This document shows, piece after piece, positions 41,124 through 52,881 of a DNA stretch of 64,000 bases (position 1 is its first letter; each line of letters starts with the position of its first letter). The notes beneath the pieces are model-generated. The model saw only the letters and a list, made by a program, of their open reading frames with translations, was not told the origin of the DNA and made no database searches. The position numbers were made by a program, and so were the translations under genes. The DNA comes from Panagrolaimus kolymaensis (taxonomy: Eukaryota; Nematoda; Chromadorea; Rhabditida; Panagrolaimidae), in assembly GCA_028622995.1 (NCBI GenBank), contig JAJQJQ010000051.1, positions 124,001 to 188,000 of the forward strand, given 5' to 3'.

Positions 41124-42729
41124 TTCTAAAATTTGGCAATAAACAAAAAGCAATGAAACAAACAAAAAATTATAATTTTTCAAGAAAAATAACAAAAAAT
41201 AAAACGACGGCGACGACGCAACAAACAACAACGATTTTATCCTAACCAAAAAAATAAATAAGAAGAAGATGGCGTTCGTTGTTCGATTGTAAAAATATAT
41301 AAATTTATTTATCCATGTATGTATGTATTTGTTTCTTCTTCTTCTTCTTCTTCCCCTTAAGGCAATTTAAAGATTAAAAATAAAAAAAAGAAGAAAGAAA
41401 AGGGGATTTATGTTTGGATCGGCAAACGACATCGACGACGATGAAAAAAAAGAAGAAGAATCAATAATAATAAAAAAAACTTGATCGTAATCGATTTCTA
41501 CGAAAGAAAAATCTGGAGAAGATGAAATAAAAAAATATTATTATGAAACGAACGATTGAGGAGGGTGAAGAAGAAAGATTAAAGCTGGATTTTTGGTTTT
41601 TGAAGAAACAAATTTCTTGAAATAATAAATATTCGAAAGAAGGCAAGAAATTTCAATAAAGTGGCTGCTGAATATTAAAAAAAAATGGTGGAAATTTTAG
41701 CCGATGTTTCTGAGTTTTTTTGATTCGAAAACACTCAAAAACACAAGAAAAATAAAAATGACCCAATAAAAAATAAGTGACCATTCAACATAAATTTATT
41801 TATTTACTACTCTATTCTTTTCATGGCTGTGAGTAAAATAACTAGTAATTTTAAAAGGCATCAAAGCAACAACACCCAAAAAAATATAAATACATACATA
41901 CACCAAACAGCTCACAAAAATTTGACAAGCATGAATAAAAAAAAAACACGTTTTTTTGAATATAAAAATCGCAAAAAATCGGAAACGATTGGATTGGAAG
42001 GACTGCTGCTGCTCGAAAAAAAGCGAAAGAAGAGGGACGACATTTATCTCTCTCTTTCATGTTTTCTTCTTCTTTTTTTTCTGGAAAAGTTACGGTCGAA
42101 TGCTTTTTATTTTGATTCAGACATACATAATAATTCACGTTCATGTTTTGATTTTATATTGTAATAAAGTTTAATGAAAGACGACTATTTTTTAAAAGCT
42201 AAAAAAGGATTAATTTATTAGTAAAATACTGTAACATTTTTAAATTGATTCCAAGAAAGCAAAAAAAAGCATGCAAGCAATTTGATACAATAATTTTGCC
42301 AAAGTCTATTAATGTCACTGCTACCATCTTCAAGAAGGATTTAGATTATAAATCCATTTTTATGAATACCAAAAAAAAAAATTCGAAAAATTTATTAATA
42401 AAATGGAATAGCATTTTTTGTTTTTAGTTTTGGAAGTTTTCTAATTTTTTTGAAATTGAAAATTGTTTTACTTCAACCATAAATTTTGGCAAAGAGTCTT
42501 TCAATTTTCTTTTTGTGTTTGTTGCTTCAAACTTTTTTCATATTCGTTTTTTTTACAACTTTTTCTAACTGACTTTTCCATAAAAAAAACCTTTCTCGAA
42601 CAAAATGATTTTTATTTGTAATCATATTAGGCCTCAACGTGTTTTTACAATCATCATCTTTCTATTTGTCTTCTTTCCTATGTAACTAATACGCTTTCAT
42701 TTTTCAGAATTCTCTAAATCTATCTCATC
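41124..42729. other. Intergenic region
   Basis: 1.6 kb between divergent genes, with a (TTC)n microsatellite at about 41333-41353. Must hold the promoters of secreted gene B and the FAM136A homolog. No gene seen; ORFs here are low-complexity. Confidence 0.55.
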
Positions 42730-43276
42730 ATGGAAGAAACTCAACGTCGAGTCAAAACTGCTGTCGATAATTTGGTTGATGAATTGGATAGAAAATTCCT
42801 TCGTGTTAAACAAAGAAAAGCTTTCTTATGTTCTGCTGATTGTTGTGATAGTACAGGTGTGTGACATAGTTTATGTTGATTGGATTCTTTTGATGCTGAA
42901 TGTTTGGACCTTTGTAATATTATTTGTTTTTAGGTTCTCGTCAAACAATTGAAAACTGTGTTGATACATGCAATAAACCAATGCAACAAGCTCATAATGC
43001 ACTCGAGCAAGAACTTACTTCATTGCAATCACAAATGTCAAGATGCGCCATGGGATGTTATGTATGATTTTTCTGTGCCATAAACGTTGAATATTACATA
43101 TGATTTTATAGGATAAATTGGTTCAACAGCTTGGTCCTGACCCTTCAAAATACTCAGAAAGTCAAATGAAAATGTTCAACGAAAAGATAGATGGATGTGT
43201 TAGTGCTTGTGCTGATGATCATATCAAATTGCTGCCAACAATCAAATCTCGTCTTTCTAAATCGTTGAACAATTGA
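42730..43276 (+). CDS. FAM136A: FAM136A homolog, mitochondrial CX3C protein
   Basis: Exons 42730-42856, 42934-43061, 43112-43276 give 139 residues, the family length. Four CX3C motifs are visible (CSADC at 34-38, CVDTC, CAMGC, CVSAC), as in proteins imported into the mitochondrial intermembrane space by the disulfide relay. The C-terminal DDHIKLLPTIKSRL matches the DDH.HLIPT end of FAM136A. Molecular role is poorly known in the family. AATAAA at 43353. The next gene starts 394 bp downstream on the same strand. Confidence 0.92.
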
Positions 43277-43669
43277 ATTGTTGTTGATTTACTTGTTTTT
43301 TTTCTTCCTTTTGTTTCCTATAGGATTTTTATTGTTATAATATATATTTAGAAATAAAGCTGGTAGTAGTAATAAAGTATTATTTGCTTGTGTTTTTTGT
43401 TCTTTATTATATTTTTCTCTTATGTAACTGTAGTTGTAAAGCATGGTCAAGAATTCAAAGTTTGGAAAGAGAGATGCAAAAAAAAGTCCAAAGGTTGGAA
43501 CTTGTTGTCCATCCACTATGGAAATGGAAAAACTGTGGTTCTCCGGCTACATTCTTTCTTATCAGTTCAAGAGAGTAAAATGGGCAGGGAAAATAGCGAT
43601 TTCATTTAAGGAAAAGTTCCTGTTTATTGATCATTTAGTCCTTGAAACAGCAAAGGAAAGAACGCGAAC
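43277..43669. other. Spacer between FAM136A and hexosaminidase genes
   Basis: 393 bp on the same strand; contains the FAM136A poly(A) signal at 43353 and the hexosaminidase leader. Nothing else recognised. Confidence 0.5.
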
Positions 43670-46280
43670 ATGATTTCGCGTATAGTTTTTGTTATATTTT
43701 TATTGCCTTTAACATGTGCATGGTTTTATGGAAGGCCAGATCCTGGATTAATGACACAGTAAGATTTATAAAGTCGCTAAAGTTTAGTCCCAATTCTTTT
43801 AACTTTCAGAGGTGGTGTTTGGCCATTACCATGGAGCTTAAGCTACTACGACAATCAAACACTTTCCATTGATCCATCATCATTCAAATTTAATAGTTGG
43901 CAATCAGGATGTCAAATTATTGATAAAGCTCTTCAACGGTATCAAAAGCTTGCATTCCCAGGATTTTCAAATGCATCATTTCCATCTTCTTTTTATTCAT
44001 CAAGAGCAACGGCAGCAAGTTCAGTAACCGTTACAGTTAAAAATGGATGCAGCACAAATTATCCACAATTTGGAATGGATGAATCATGTGAGTTTGAGCA
44101 TGAGCTATTAGTAGCTTCAGAAAAGCTGAATCTGCATCAATTGACCCTCCATTTTCTAAACATACACATTCACCTCTTTTTTAGACACAATTACCGTAAC
44201 ACCAAGTTCTTCAATTGCCATAATTATTGCGAATGAAGTTTGGGGAGCTCTTCGAGCATTGGAATCGTTCAGTCATTTGATTTATAAAGATACAAATGGA
44301 CAGGTTTGTTTCATTTTTAACTTGTAGCTACATAAATACATGAGCCATAAAATGGCGGAGATTCTGTTCATTGCAAATCTTGATTAGAGTGTTTACATGA
44401 GCGCCTATGTACCTACATATTTTAGTGGTGGCTTCGAGCAGCGCAAGTAGCGGATTCTCCAAGATTTCCACATCGTGGAATTATGATTGATTCATCTCGT
44501 CATTTTTTATCGATTAATATTATTAAACGACAAATTGTAAGTTTCATTCATTCAAATTTATCAGTTGCTCCTCAAATTTTTGTTTGAAATTCAAATTCCA
44601 GGATTTAATGGCCCAAAATAAAATGAATGTCCTTCATTGGCATTTAGTGGATAGCGAAGCATTTCCATATACTTCAACCAAATATCCCGATATGTCTGCC
44701 AAAGGTGCATACACACCTAAACATGTTTATACTGTAGCACAAATGAAAGATGTAATTGAATTTGCAAGATTGCGGGGAATTCGAGTTATTCCTGAATTTG
44801 ATACTCCTGGACATACAGGTAACTAACTAATAATTTTAAAATCCCATTCAAAAGGTTTCTTTACTTAATTTTCTAGGCGGATGGCATGCTTTTGCTGGAT
44901 TTTTACCAAAATGTTACGATAAAAATGGACAAAATACTGTTTTAAGTAATATTCTTGATCCAACAAAAGATGCAAATTGGGATTTTTTAACTAACTTCTT
45001 TGGTGAAGCATTAGATTTATTTAAAGATGAATATTTTCATTTTGGCGGCGATGAAGTTTCTGATGATATGGTTTATTGTTGGTGAGTCGTCCTCCATCCA
45101 TATGGCTGCTGAAAAAAAGAGCTTTTGTCATTCATTACTAAAAAATAAAAAACATCGAAGAAGATACCTTTTTCTTTATCTTTCATTATTGGGATAATTT
45201 TTTAGGGAAAGAAACAGTGAAATTATGGCTTGGATGCAATCCCATGGAATGGGAAAAGATACCAATAAACTTTTAAATTATTATTTCCAAAAGTAAGCTT
45301 TCATCCAAAAAAGCGCTCATTTTAAATCCTAAGAGGGAATCATAAATATTTTTTAGTCTTGTTAAACTTGTTCAAAATCATAATAATCAAACTAAAATGA
45401 TTTTTTGGCAAGAAGTTTTGGATATGAATGTTGCAGTAAGTAAATAATACCCATCGTTTGCTTTACAAAAACAAAAATAATGTTTATTTCTTTTTAGCCG
45501 AAAAATTCTATTGCTCATGTTTGGAAGGGAGATACCATCGACGATGTAAGAGGATTTTTTGAGTTAAACAAAAATTATTATTAGAACATTTTTTATAAAT
45601 TTAGATTATGAGCGAAATGTATACGGTTACATCAAATGGGCATAAAGCTATTTTATCATCTTGCTGGTTTGTATTTCCATCTTTTTTTAGCTATTTTTTG
45701 CTAAAAATATTAATATTTAGGTATCTCAATTATATTAAATATGGAGCAGATTGGGGTTATGTTGATAATCAAAGCGCTCGACTTCGAGGTAAACAATGAG
45801 ATATTCTTTGCTTCCGATTATTATCTTCTTTTACATGCTTTAAATATATTTTTTCTCTCATTGTTTACTTCGATAATTATTTCTAACCCTTTTCCCCAAA
45901 ATTTTTTTAGGAATGTATTATGAATGCGATCCAACAGCATTTGGTGGATCTCAAGCCCAAATGGATTTGGTTCTTGGTGGAGAAGCAGCAATGTGGGGAG
46001 AATTTGTGGATGGAACAAATTTAACTCCACGAATGTGGCCTCGAGCTTCAGCTGTGGCTGAACGATTATGGTCGGATCCAGCTCAAACTACTTCAGCTGA
46101 TGCTGCTTGGCCTCGACTTCATGAACATCGATGCCGAATGATGTCACGGGGATATGAAGTTGAACCACCAAATGATCCAGGTACTTTGAGAAAATATATA
46201 TTTTTAACTATCTATGGCTAAAATTTTTAGACTATTGCCCTGATTTCTGGGATCCTCAATTCCCTGATATGCAAACATAA
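43670..46280 (+). CDS. hex-1: Beta-N-acetylhexosaminidase (GH20)
   Basis: Lysosomal or secreted glycosidase removing terminal GlcNAc/GalNAc. Thirteen exons (43670-43758, 43810-44087, 44185-44303, 44426-44536, 44602-44818, 44877-45081, 45206-45292, 45357-45435, 45498-45545, 45605-45666, 45721-45788, 45911-46180, 46231-46280) keep phase and give 560 residues. Seen: signal peptide ([19 protein letters not shown]), the GH20b domain, [50 protein letters not shown], the catalytic Asp-Glu pair D330-E331 in [27 protein letters not shown] and [13 protein letters not shown]. The complete active-site set suggests an active enzyme. Convergent with USP14, 287 bp apart. Confidence 0.96.
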
Positions 46281-46567
46281 AAAATTCATTCAAAGTGTAT
46301 TCAATCGTTTTTTTATAATAATAAAAATTCACAACGAAAAAAAATGATGAACCGAGATACAAAAATAAATAAATAATAATAATTTTAAAGTATAAAATGC
46401 AAATTCAAAAAACTAGAGAATCCATTTTTCCGCTTTTGCATTCCATCTTCAAAAAATTATATATAAATTTAACAATGACAAAAAAAAACAACAAAACCGT
46501 ATCATTTTCATCAATCAATCAAACAACAATACAAAAATCAGGCTTTTTGAGGAAAATAAAGAAAAGA

Positions 46568-48232
46568 TTATTCCATGATTCGAAGTCTTCGAGGTCCATA
46601 AAGAAGGACATAAGCGCAATGCCAATCTCCTCCACCAGATAAACGAAGAACATCATCTTCACTAACGGGCTCAACATCGTCATCATCACATTTAATCCAT
46701 TTATCATTTTCAATTTTAACCCATCCAACATAATGGCCGCTATTACTTGAACGGCCTTTATGAGTTACAATACCCTTAAAAAAATTTTTATTAAAAAGCT
46801 GCGATAAGGAAGGCGAAAAGCAAAAAAACATACTTGTAATTCATAAAATCCACTATTATTTGAACCTGCATCATCTTCAAAACTAAATGGGGCATATTTG
46901 ATATTTTCAGGTTTTTCATCCTCTTTTTTGGTGTCGCTGTCGTTTTCTTTCAATTTAGATTGACGCAAAGTTTCAACTGCTTTATCTTCAAATTCCTTGA
47001 ATGCATCTCGTTGGGGCTTTAAACGTTCTTTAAGTTCAGGAGTGCAAAGTTCAAAAACATCCAAAATTTTGGGAAATTTAACATCTTTGAGAATTTTAGC
47101 ATTTATTTGTTCTTTTTCTTTATAAAAGAATCGAACCATTTGAATTCCAAGATATGCGGGAAGTCGAGAAATTAGAGTGGTCTTTTCAAAAACTGCATCT
47201 TTTCCAAGCTTTTCAGAATGCTTAGTAATATTTTCTTTGGTTTTATTAATTCCAAGTTGAAGATATTTAACTTCTTGGGTTAAATAACATGAAAGCTAAA
47301 AAAAAGCCAAAAATTAATCAAATCTCGAAAAAAAGTAAGCGAAAGAATTACCTCAGTAAAAGTATCAACCGAATGAGATTCTTCTTCCTCAGCTTCGGTG
47401 TTTTTTAAATGAATTTGATGAACGCCTTCAATAAATTTACGGAAATGAACTTTTCGACCATTTACATCAACTTCAAGTTCGTTATTGACGCATCGAAGGA
47501 GTTCGGTGAAGCATTCGTTTGCATCTTGTTGCTCATTCTCGCCTCGAGGAGTTTTAGTTGCTAATTGTGGGAAACATTGATGAAGCATCATAACAAACAT
47601 GCCAGGATTGAGGGCATTGTTCTTGTTTCTATTGAGAGAATCGAATAAAAGCTTTAAGCTAAATGACATCTTTTGGCTCACTGGGGTATTGTTATCCAAG
47701 GGAGCAGAATATTTTTGAAGGGCAGTATTGAGTTCGGGAATGGTCTAAAAATTGAATATTTAATAATTTCAATCATCGAAACATTTTTATATATACTTAC
47801 TCGTAAAACTTGAAGGGTGGCATTCATATAACAAGTATTTCCAAGATTTTCCAATCCTGCTGGGAGGATAAGTTGCTTTTGACCAGTAAAATTATGATCA
47901 CCTGAAGTATCCATGGATTCTGAGGATTCTTTAGGCTTTTGTGGGACACCTCCAGTGGATCCAAGAAGCATTAAAAGGGCGCCATCAGTAAGATTGAAGC
48001 CTTCCCATGAATCATCTTTAAGGCTTTTACCCTAAAAATTTTTGGAAATAAGCAAAATGAAAAAGGGATTGAAAAAAAGAAGATAGCTACATACCTTGAA
48101 AACAACTTTTTGTCGTTCAGGAAGAACACCAGTAAGCTCAAAAAGTTGGGCTTTAAAAACTACAGGATCTACTTCGGTATCAACATCCAAATCATAACGA
48201 TTTCCACCCCATTTAACTTGAACTTTAGGCAT
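46568..48232 (-). CDS. usp-14: Ubiquitin carboxyl-terminal hydrolase 14 (proteasome-associated DUB)
   Basis: Trims ubiquitin chains at the proteasome. Exons 48095-48232, 47801-48031, 47352-47744, 46834-47295, 46568-46774 give 476 residues, near the usual size. Seen: an N-terminal ubiquitin-like domain (VQVKWGGNRYDLDV), the Cys box GLENLGNTCYMNATLQVLR with catalytic Cys113, QQDANECFTELLRCV, LSCYLTQEVKYLQLG, ISRLPAYLGIQMVRFFYK, the FPKILDVFELCTPEL segment, the His box RSSNSGHYVGWVK with His422, and LRLSGGGDWHCAYVLLYG. All are in USP14 order. The last intron uses an AAG acceptor at 46775-46777. Confidence 0.96.
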
Positions 48233-49157
48233 ATTGGGTAAGGTAGGCAGATAGATAAAATTTAAGTAATAAATCTATAAAAAATTAATTTAGAAACATT
48301 GAAGCTCGCTTGGTCAACCGATGAAGAATTTTTATAAAGCGCTACGGAAGTAAAGAAAAAAGTTATGGAGCTAATAAATAAATATATATTCTAATGAATG
48401 GGCTTTGATAATAATAAAAAAATCGCTGCACTCCACAAATTGGTACAAATGAGGCAAAAAAATAAAAAAATGATAGAAAGAAAGGTCAAAGAAATGTGTG
48501 AAGAATGGATACAAAAGTGCATTTGATAAGATAGGGATTTAGGCGATAATCATCTTGTTACTTGGTTTGGTAATAAATCAATCAAAATGCTTGGAGTAAA
48601 TATGTGCATAGCTAATAAATAAGCAATATGCGATGAGCCTAGAGATAGAGAATAAAAGAGATGATCGATCCACAATTTTGATATCTCCAATCAATCCTTT
48701 TTTGATATATTAGGTGGAACTTCATCTTTTCCTAAATCTCTTGTATGAGAAAAAGAATCCAGAAAAAAAAAGAAACAGCACAATTATTTTAAGTTTGGGG
48801 ATTTTCAATAATGTAAAAATGAACTTTTTTATATTCAAAAAACTATAAATTATTAGGAAACTACCAAATAAAGATAAAGCATACATTTATCATACATAAG
48901 TAGAGAGAGAGAGGGGTATTCAAAAATATTTTTAAAAAAAGAAGGAAGCATAATGATGACAAAATAAAACGATAGGGCAGCAGTAACACTTGGATCCTTT
49001 AGGGACTTGCGTCGTTCCCATGAAAAAGGAACACTTTTCGCCAACGTAAAAAAAGCAAAAAGCTTTCATTCAAACTTTCATCAAAAAAATGCTTTTGCTT
49101 TTATCAAACAATTCCAACTTCATCAAGAAAATTTATCAATGTCTAAATGCTTTTCAA
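48233..49157. other. Intergenic region
   Basis: 925 bp upstream of USP14, AT-rich. No gene recognised. Confidence 0.55.
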
Positions 49158-49885
49158 ATTAGTGCACAGTATTACTATGTAAAAAAACACGAGGCTGTTC
49201 AGGAAAAAAAACTTTTAGACGGTGGAAGAGATTAATTTAATTTTAATTGATTTTGCTTTTAGACGGCTAATGAGATTAATTTTTTTATTAGTTTAAATAA
49301 ATTATTTTATATGTTACCCCGAAACAAACAGCCGCACCGTCTTCGATTTTTATTATCCAACTTCTTTATCAAATTTCTGTTATTAAAAAATCGTCTTTTA
49401 TATGTAAATTAAAAAAATTAAGATAAAAAACACGGTAAAAATTTAAATTTTTGTTTTATTCTTGATTAGATAAAATTAAGAAGCCAACTCGTAGTAGAGT
49501 CGACAAGATTTTTAATGTAAAAAATCTTTTGGTGTAAAATGAGAAAAAAAATAATTATAAGGTCAGTTACAAAATTTTTGAAGCTTTTTATTAAATTTTT
49601 CTATTGATTTTTGAAACATGTTTAAAAAGAGGTATTTTAAGCAAAAAATTTAAATATTATTAATTGTCCAACAAAAATTTTTATAACTGTTAAAAATCGA
49701 AGACGGTGCGGCTGTTTGTTTCGGGGTAACATATAAAATAATTTATTTAAACTAATAAAAAAATTAATCTCATTAGCCGTCTAAAAGCAAAATCAATTAA
49801 AATTAAATTAATCTCTTCCACCGTCTAAAAGTTTTTTTTCCTGAACAGCCTCGTGTTTTTTTACATAGTAATACTGTGCACTAAT
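49158..49885. mobile_element. Inverted-repeat element with perfect 195-bp arms
   Basis: Arms 49158-49352 and 49691-49885 are perfect reverse complements by eye, beginning ATTAGTGCACAGTATTACTA, with a 338-bp AT-rich centre. Each arm has two copies of a motif AGACGG-n4-7-GAGATTAAT and a GC-richer inner end (AAACAGCCGCACCGTC). No ORF. No clear target duplication at the edges; a further AGACGG...GAGATTA unit lies just outside the right arm, so the element may extend further and the left edge may be truncated. Class unknown; most likely a non-autonomous DNA transposon. Confidence 0.75.
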
Positions 49886-51098
49886 CTCTTGAGCCGTCTG
49901 CAACAATAATTATAATACTAGAAGCCCCGCCGGCGATCTTATTTGTTCTATTAAAAAATACAAAATTGACAGTCGCATTTATTCCTATGTTTTAATAATT
50001 TTTCGAAAAAGTTGCATTGACTTTAAAAAAATCAAAGCTTTTCCCGAGCAAACTTATCACTCGTGTCTATTTTAATCACTTAATTTTAAATAAAGAAATC
50101 CTAAAAATTGAAACATGTGTAAGCCTTTGAAACTTTTTTTTAGCAAAAATCTAAAGAAAGTTAGGTTTTCGGTCTAATTTTATTTGTTTTCTTCAATTGA
50201 TCAGAAGCTAATTAACTTTCCTGATGATTTTACTTATTGCACTTTGACAAAAAAAGAAGTTAAAATTATAACTTTCTTTTTTGCCAGAATCTAAATAAAC
50301 AATGGACCATTAAGTAATTTATACCAGCTTGTGGGCAATTCGCAAAAGGTTAAGGTTACAGCCATCGATCGAGCTTACAATAGTTAATTCGTGTAATTTG
50401 CGGAGCAAGCAAAACCATGTTTTGCTGATTTTTTATGTATATAAAAATTACACAAATCATTTCAATGCGCTTTGTAAAGAAAGTTAAGCTTCTTTCACAT
50501 TTTTGCAAATTTTAATCTTACATTTTTTATTTTACTACAAAAGATTACAAGATAAGATACAAAAAAACTGAGAGAAAAATAATAATATGTATGCGAATTA
50601 GCGAAGTCCAGTTGCCCAGTGATTGCGGCCAAAAGCAGTCGAAAACGAACGAACAAACAATGAATATTTATTTTCTAGTAATTTTCAAATTACTTTTCGA
50701 TTAAAATCACCGAAAATAATAAAAAAGGTTAACTTATGTTTCTATTTTTCACAAACTTAGCGTGCAGCGTACTTTTAATTAAATTTTGCGTTTAGAATAT
50801 CGAAAAGTATTTTATGCCAATCCAATTAGTTTTAGAAAAAAATTATATGATCCAAGAGTCTATGTAATTCAAAAACAAAACAAAAAAGTCACTAAAAACC
50901 GTTAAAAATAAATACCCTTTCATTTCCTAATTAAAGAAACCTAATATTCTCAAAAAACTATAATTTTTGGAAATTTCTCCAAAATATAAATATCTATTAT
51001 GCCAAAAATATTTTTAAAATTTATTAAAAATAATTTAAACATTATTGCCTTTTATTGATTTAATTAAAACAATTCATTTAAAAAATAAAAAAAAAGTT

Positions 51099-51153
51099 GA
51101 TTCGAACCTATGACTTCGATTTCATCGCATTTCCGCTTCAGACCCCTACACCA
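51099..51153 (-). repeat. tRNA-like remnant with pol III box A/B motifs
   Basis: On the minus strand TGGTGTAGGGGTC fits a box A and GGTTCGAATCA is one base from the box B consensus, followed by a T run. Neither T stem nor acceptor stem can pair properly, so it is not a working tRNA; a tRNA fragment or SINE head is possible. Confidence 0.3.
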
Positions 51154-51536
51154 AACAACAATAAGTAAAAAGAAACATTAGCTAATGATATATTTACACT
51201 AAATCAAAATATTTAAATTTCCATAGCGGCATACATCTATTTTTATGTGATGTTTTTTAAAGTTAGCTTACTCATAGAGGTATTTGAGGGTGGAGAAAAC
51301 GATTTTACATAGCAAAATATATCGTTATTATGCTGGATCGCCCAGCGGGACATTGTTACCAGTGCTGATTTTTCGGTTTGATGGAATTACGATATCTAAC
51401 CCTCTATTTTTTTTACAGATTCGTAAATGCGACGAAAAATTGACCCTAGGGAGTCCTCTAATACCAGCATAATCACGCAAAATAAAAAAAATCATAAATT
51501 TCGGTTAGCAGATCGGGCGTTCTCATTCCTAAAACA

Positions 51537-51567
51537 GCCGCACCCCTCGCTTCGCTCGGGGTGCGGC
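51537..51567. repeat. GC-rich perfect hairpin
   Basis: A 10-bp stem (GCCGCACCCC / GGGGTGCGGC) with loop TCGCTTCGCTC. It directly abuts the first recognisable LIPT1 codons and shares AACAGCCGCACC with the arms of the element at 49158-49885. Probably a transposon end or remnant. Confidence 0.75.
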
Positions 51568-51569
51568 GG

Positions 51570-52725
51570 GATTCATCATCATCATTAAAAAACCTATGTA
51601 CAATATATTTATCAACGTGCAAAAGTATTTATGAAAATTTAGCCCTTGAAGAATGGTTATTCCGTCATCATGATATTGAAAAGTTTGGTGAATTAGCAAT
51701 ATTTTGGAGGTATGTTTTTTTTCACATTTTTTATTTACAACTTTACTATGTATCTTTTAGTAATGCTCCAACAGTGGTTATAGGTCGACATCAAAACCCG
51801 TTCCTTGAAGCTGATGTGGAATATGTTACACAAGATGGAATTGATTTAGCAAGAAGACACAGTGGGGGAGGAACTGTTTATCATGGATATGGAAATTTGA
51901 ATATATCTCTTCTAACAACGCATAAGAATCATTGTCGACCAAGAAATCTTCAATGGATTGCTGAAGTTTTGAATGAAAATTTGGGAACAAATGTTAGTTT
52001 ATGTTTGGATTCAACTTTTTCGTTTTCATTGCATTTGCTCTTTTCCATTTTCATTGGTTTTTCTTTTCAGCTAATTGCAACAAAACGTGATGATATCGTT
52101 TTTCCAGATGAACGAAAAGTTAGTGGAACTGCTGCTCGAATTGCTAAAGAAAGAGCTTATCATCATTTGACGCTACTGGTGGATGAAGATTTGGATGTTC
52201 TAAGAAGATGTTTGAGAAGTCCTTTCAAAGTAAACACTGTTTGAACGTATTACATCGTTTTTATTGGTACATTTTTAGGACAAAATAATAACGAATGCTA
52301 CAAGAAGTATACCAGCAAAACATGTGGGACAATTGAGCCAAGAAATACATGGTATTCAAGTGGAAGAAGTAAAGAAACTTTTATTGGAATCTTTCCAACA
52401 AAAATATGAAGTTTGCAAACGTTTACTTAACCTTTCTTCTCGTTATAACGTCTGCTTTCAGGAATCCACAATTGTCAATGTCAACTCTTTATCAGAATCA
52501 TCATTTCCGGGTATCTTCGAAACTCAACAAGAATTACTTTCATGGCAATGGATAATAGCCAAAACTCCTCGATTTACTTTGGATGGTTCAATTCAAGTTG
52601 AAAATGGTTTAATCAAAGCATCAACAAATCCACAATTTGCTGTTGGATCAAAATTTTATACCTTCTCCAATGACATTCAATACGAACAACAACAAACAAC
52701 AAATGGACGACATCCTTTATCGTGA
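51570..52725 (+). CDS. LIPT1: Mitochondrial lipoyltransferase 1 (LIPT1/LplA family), 5' end unresolved
   Basis: Transfers lipoyl groups to E2 subunits of mitochondrial dehydrogenases. Exons 51570-51709, 51761-51992, 52071-52229, 52279-52725 keep phase. Seen: ENLALEEWLF, APTVVIGRHQNPFLEADV, the LplA signature RRHSGGGTVYHGYGNLN, the lysine motif RKVSGTAARI with AYHHLTLL, and late NVNSLSESSFPGI, WQWIIAKTPRF. The open frame runs upstream through the GC-rich hairpin without any ATG before a stop at 51495, so the start codon is missing here. It may be supplied by an upstream exon spliced to an acceptor such as CAG at 51535-51537, or lost. About 325 residues are visible. AATAAA at 52903 lies inside the convergent LRR gene. 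Confidence 0.85.
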
Positions 52726-52881
52726 TTAATGATGTTTAAAGAAAATGGATGAAATTAGATCTTTTATGGATGAAACAAATGCTGTTTTTTTAGTTAGTTA
52801 GTTAGTTGTATGTGTGGATGTCTAGTTTTAGATAGATTTATATGTATGTATTTATTAGTAAAATTGATTGTTGTTGTATTT

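Larger units (their letters stand above)
49886..51569. other. Intergenic region with probable repeat remnants
   Basis: 1.7 kb between the inverted-repeat element and LIPT1. Contains a tRNA-like A-box/B-box arrangement on the minus strand (51099-51153), a weak inverted repeat about 51325-51470 (TTATGCTGG against CCAGCATAA) and a strong hairpin at 51537-51567. No gene seen. Confidence 0.5.

Noticed and set aside
51284..51472. 62-residue ORF upstream of LIPT1 as a possible first exon
   Set aside because: Begins with TTG rather than ATG, overlaps an imperfect inverted repeat, and shows no LIPT1 similarity.
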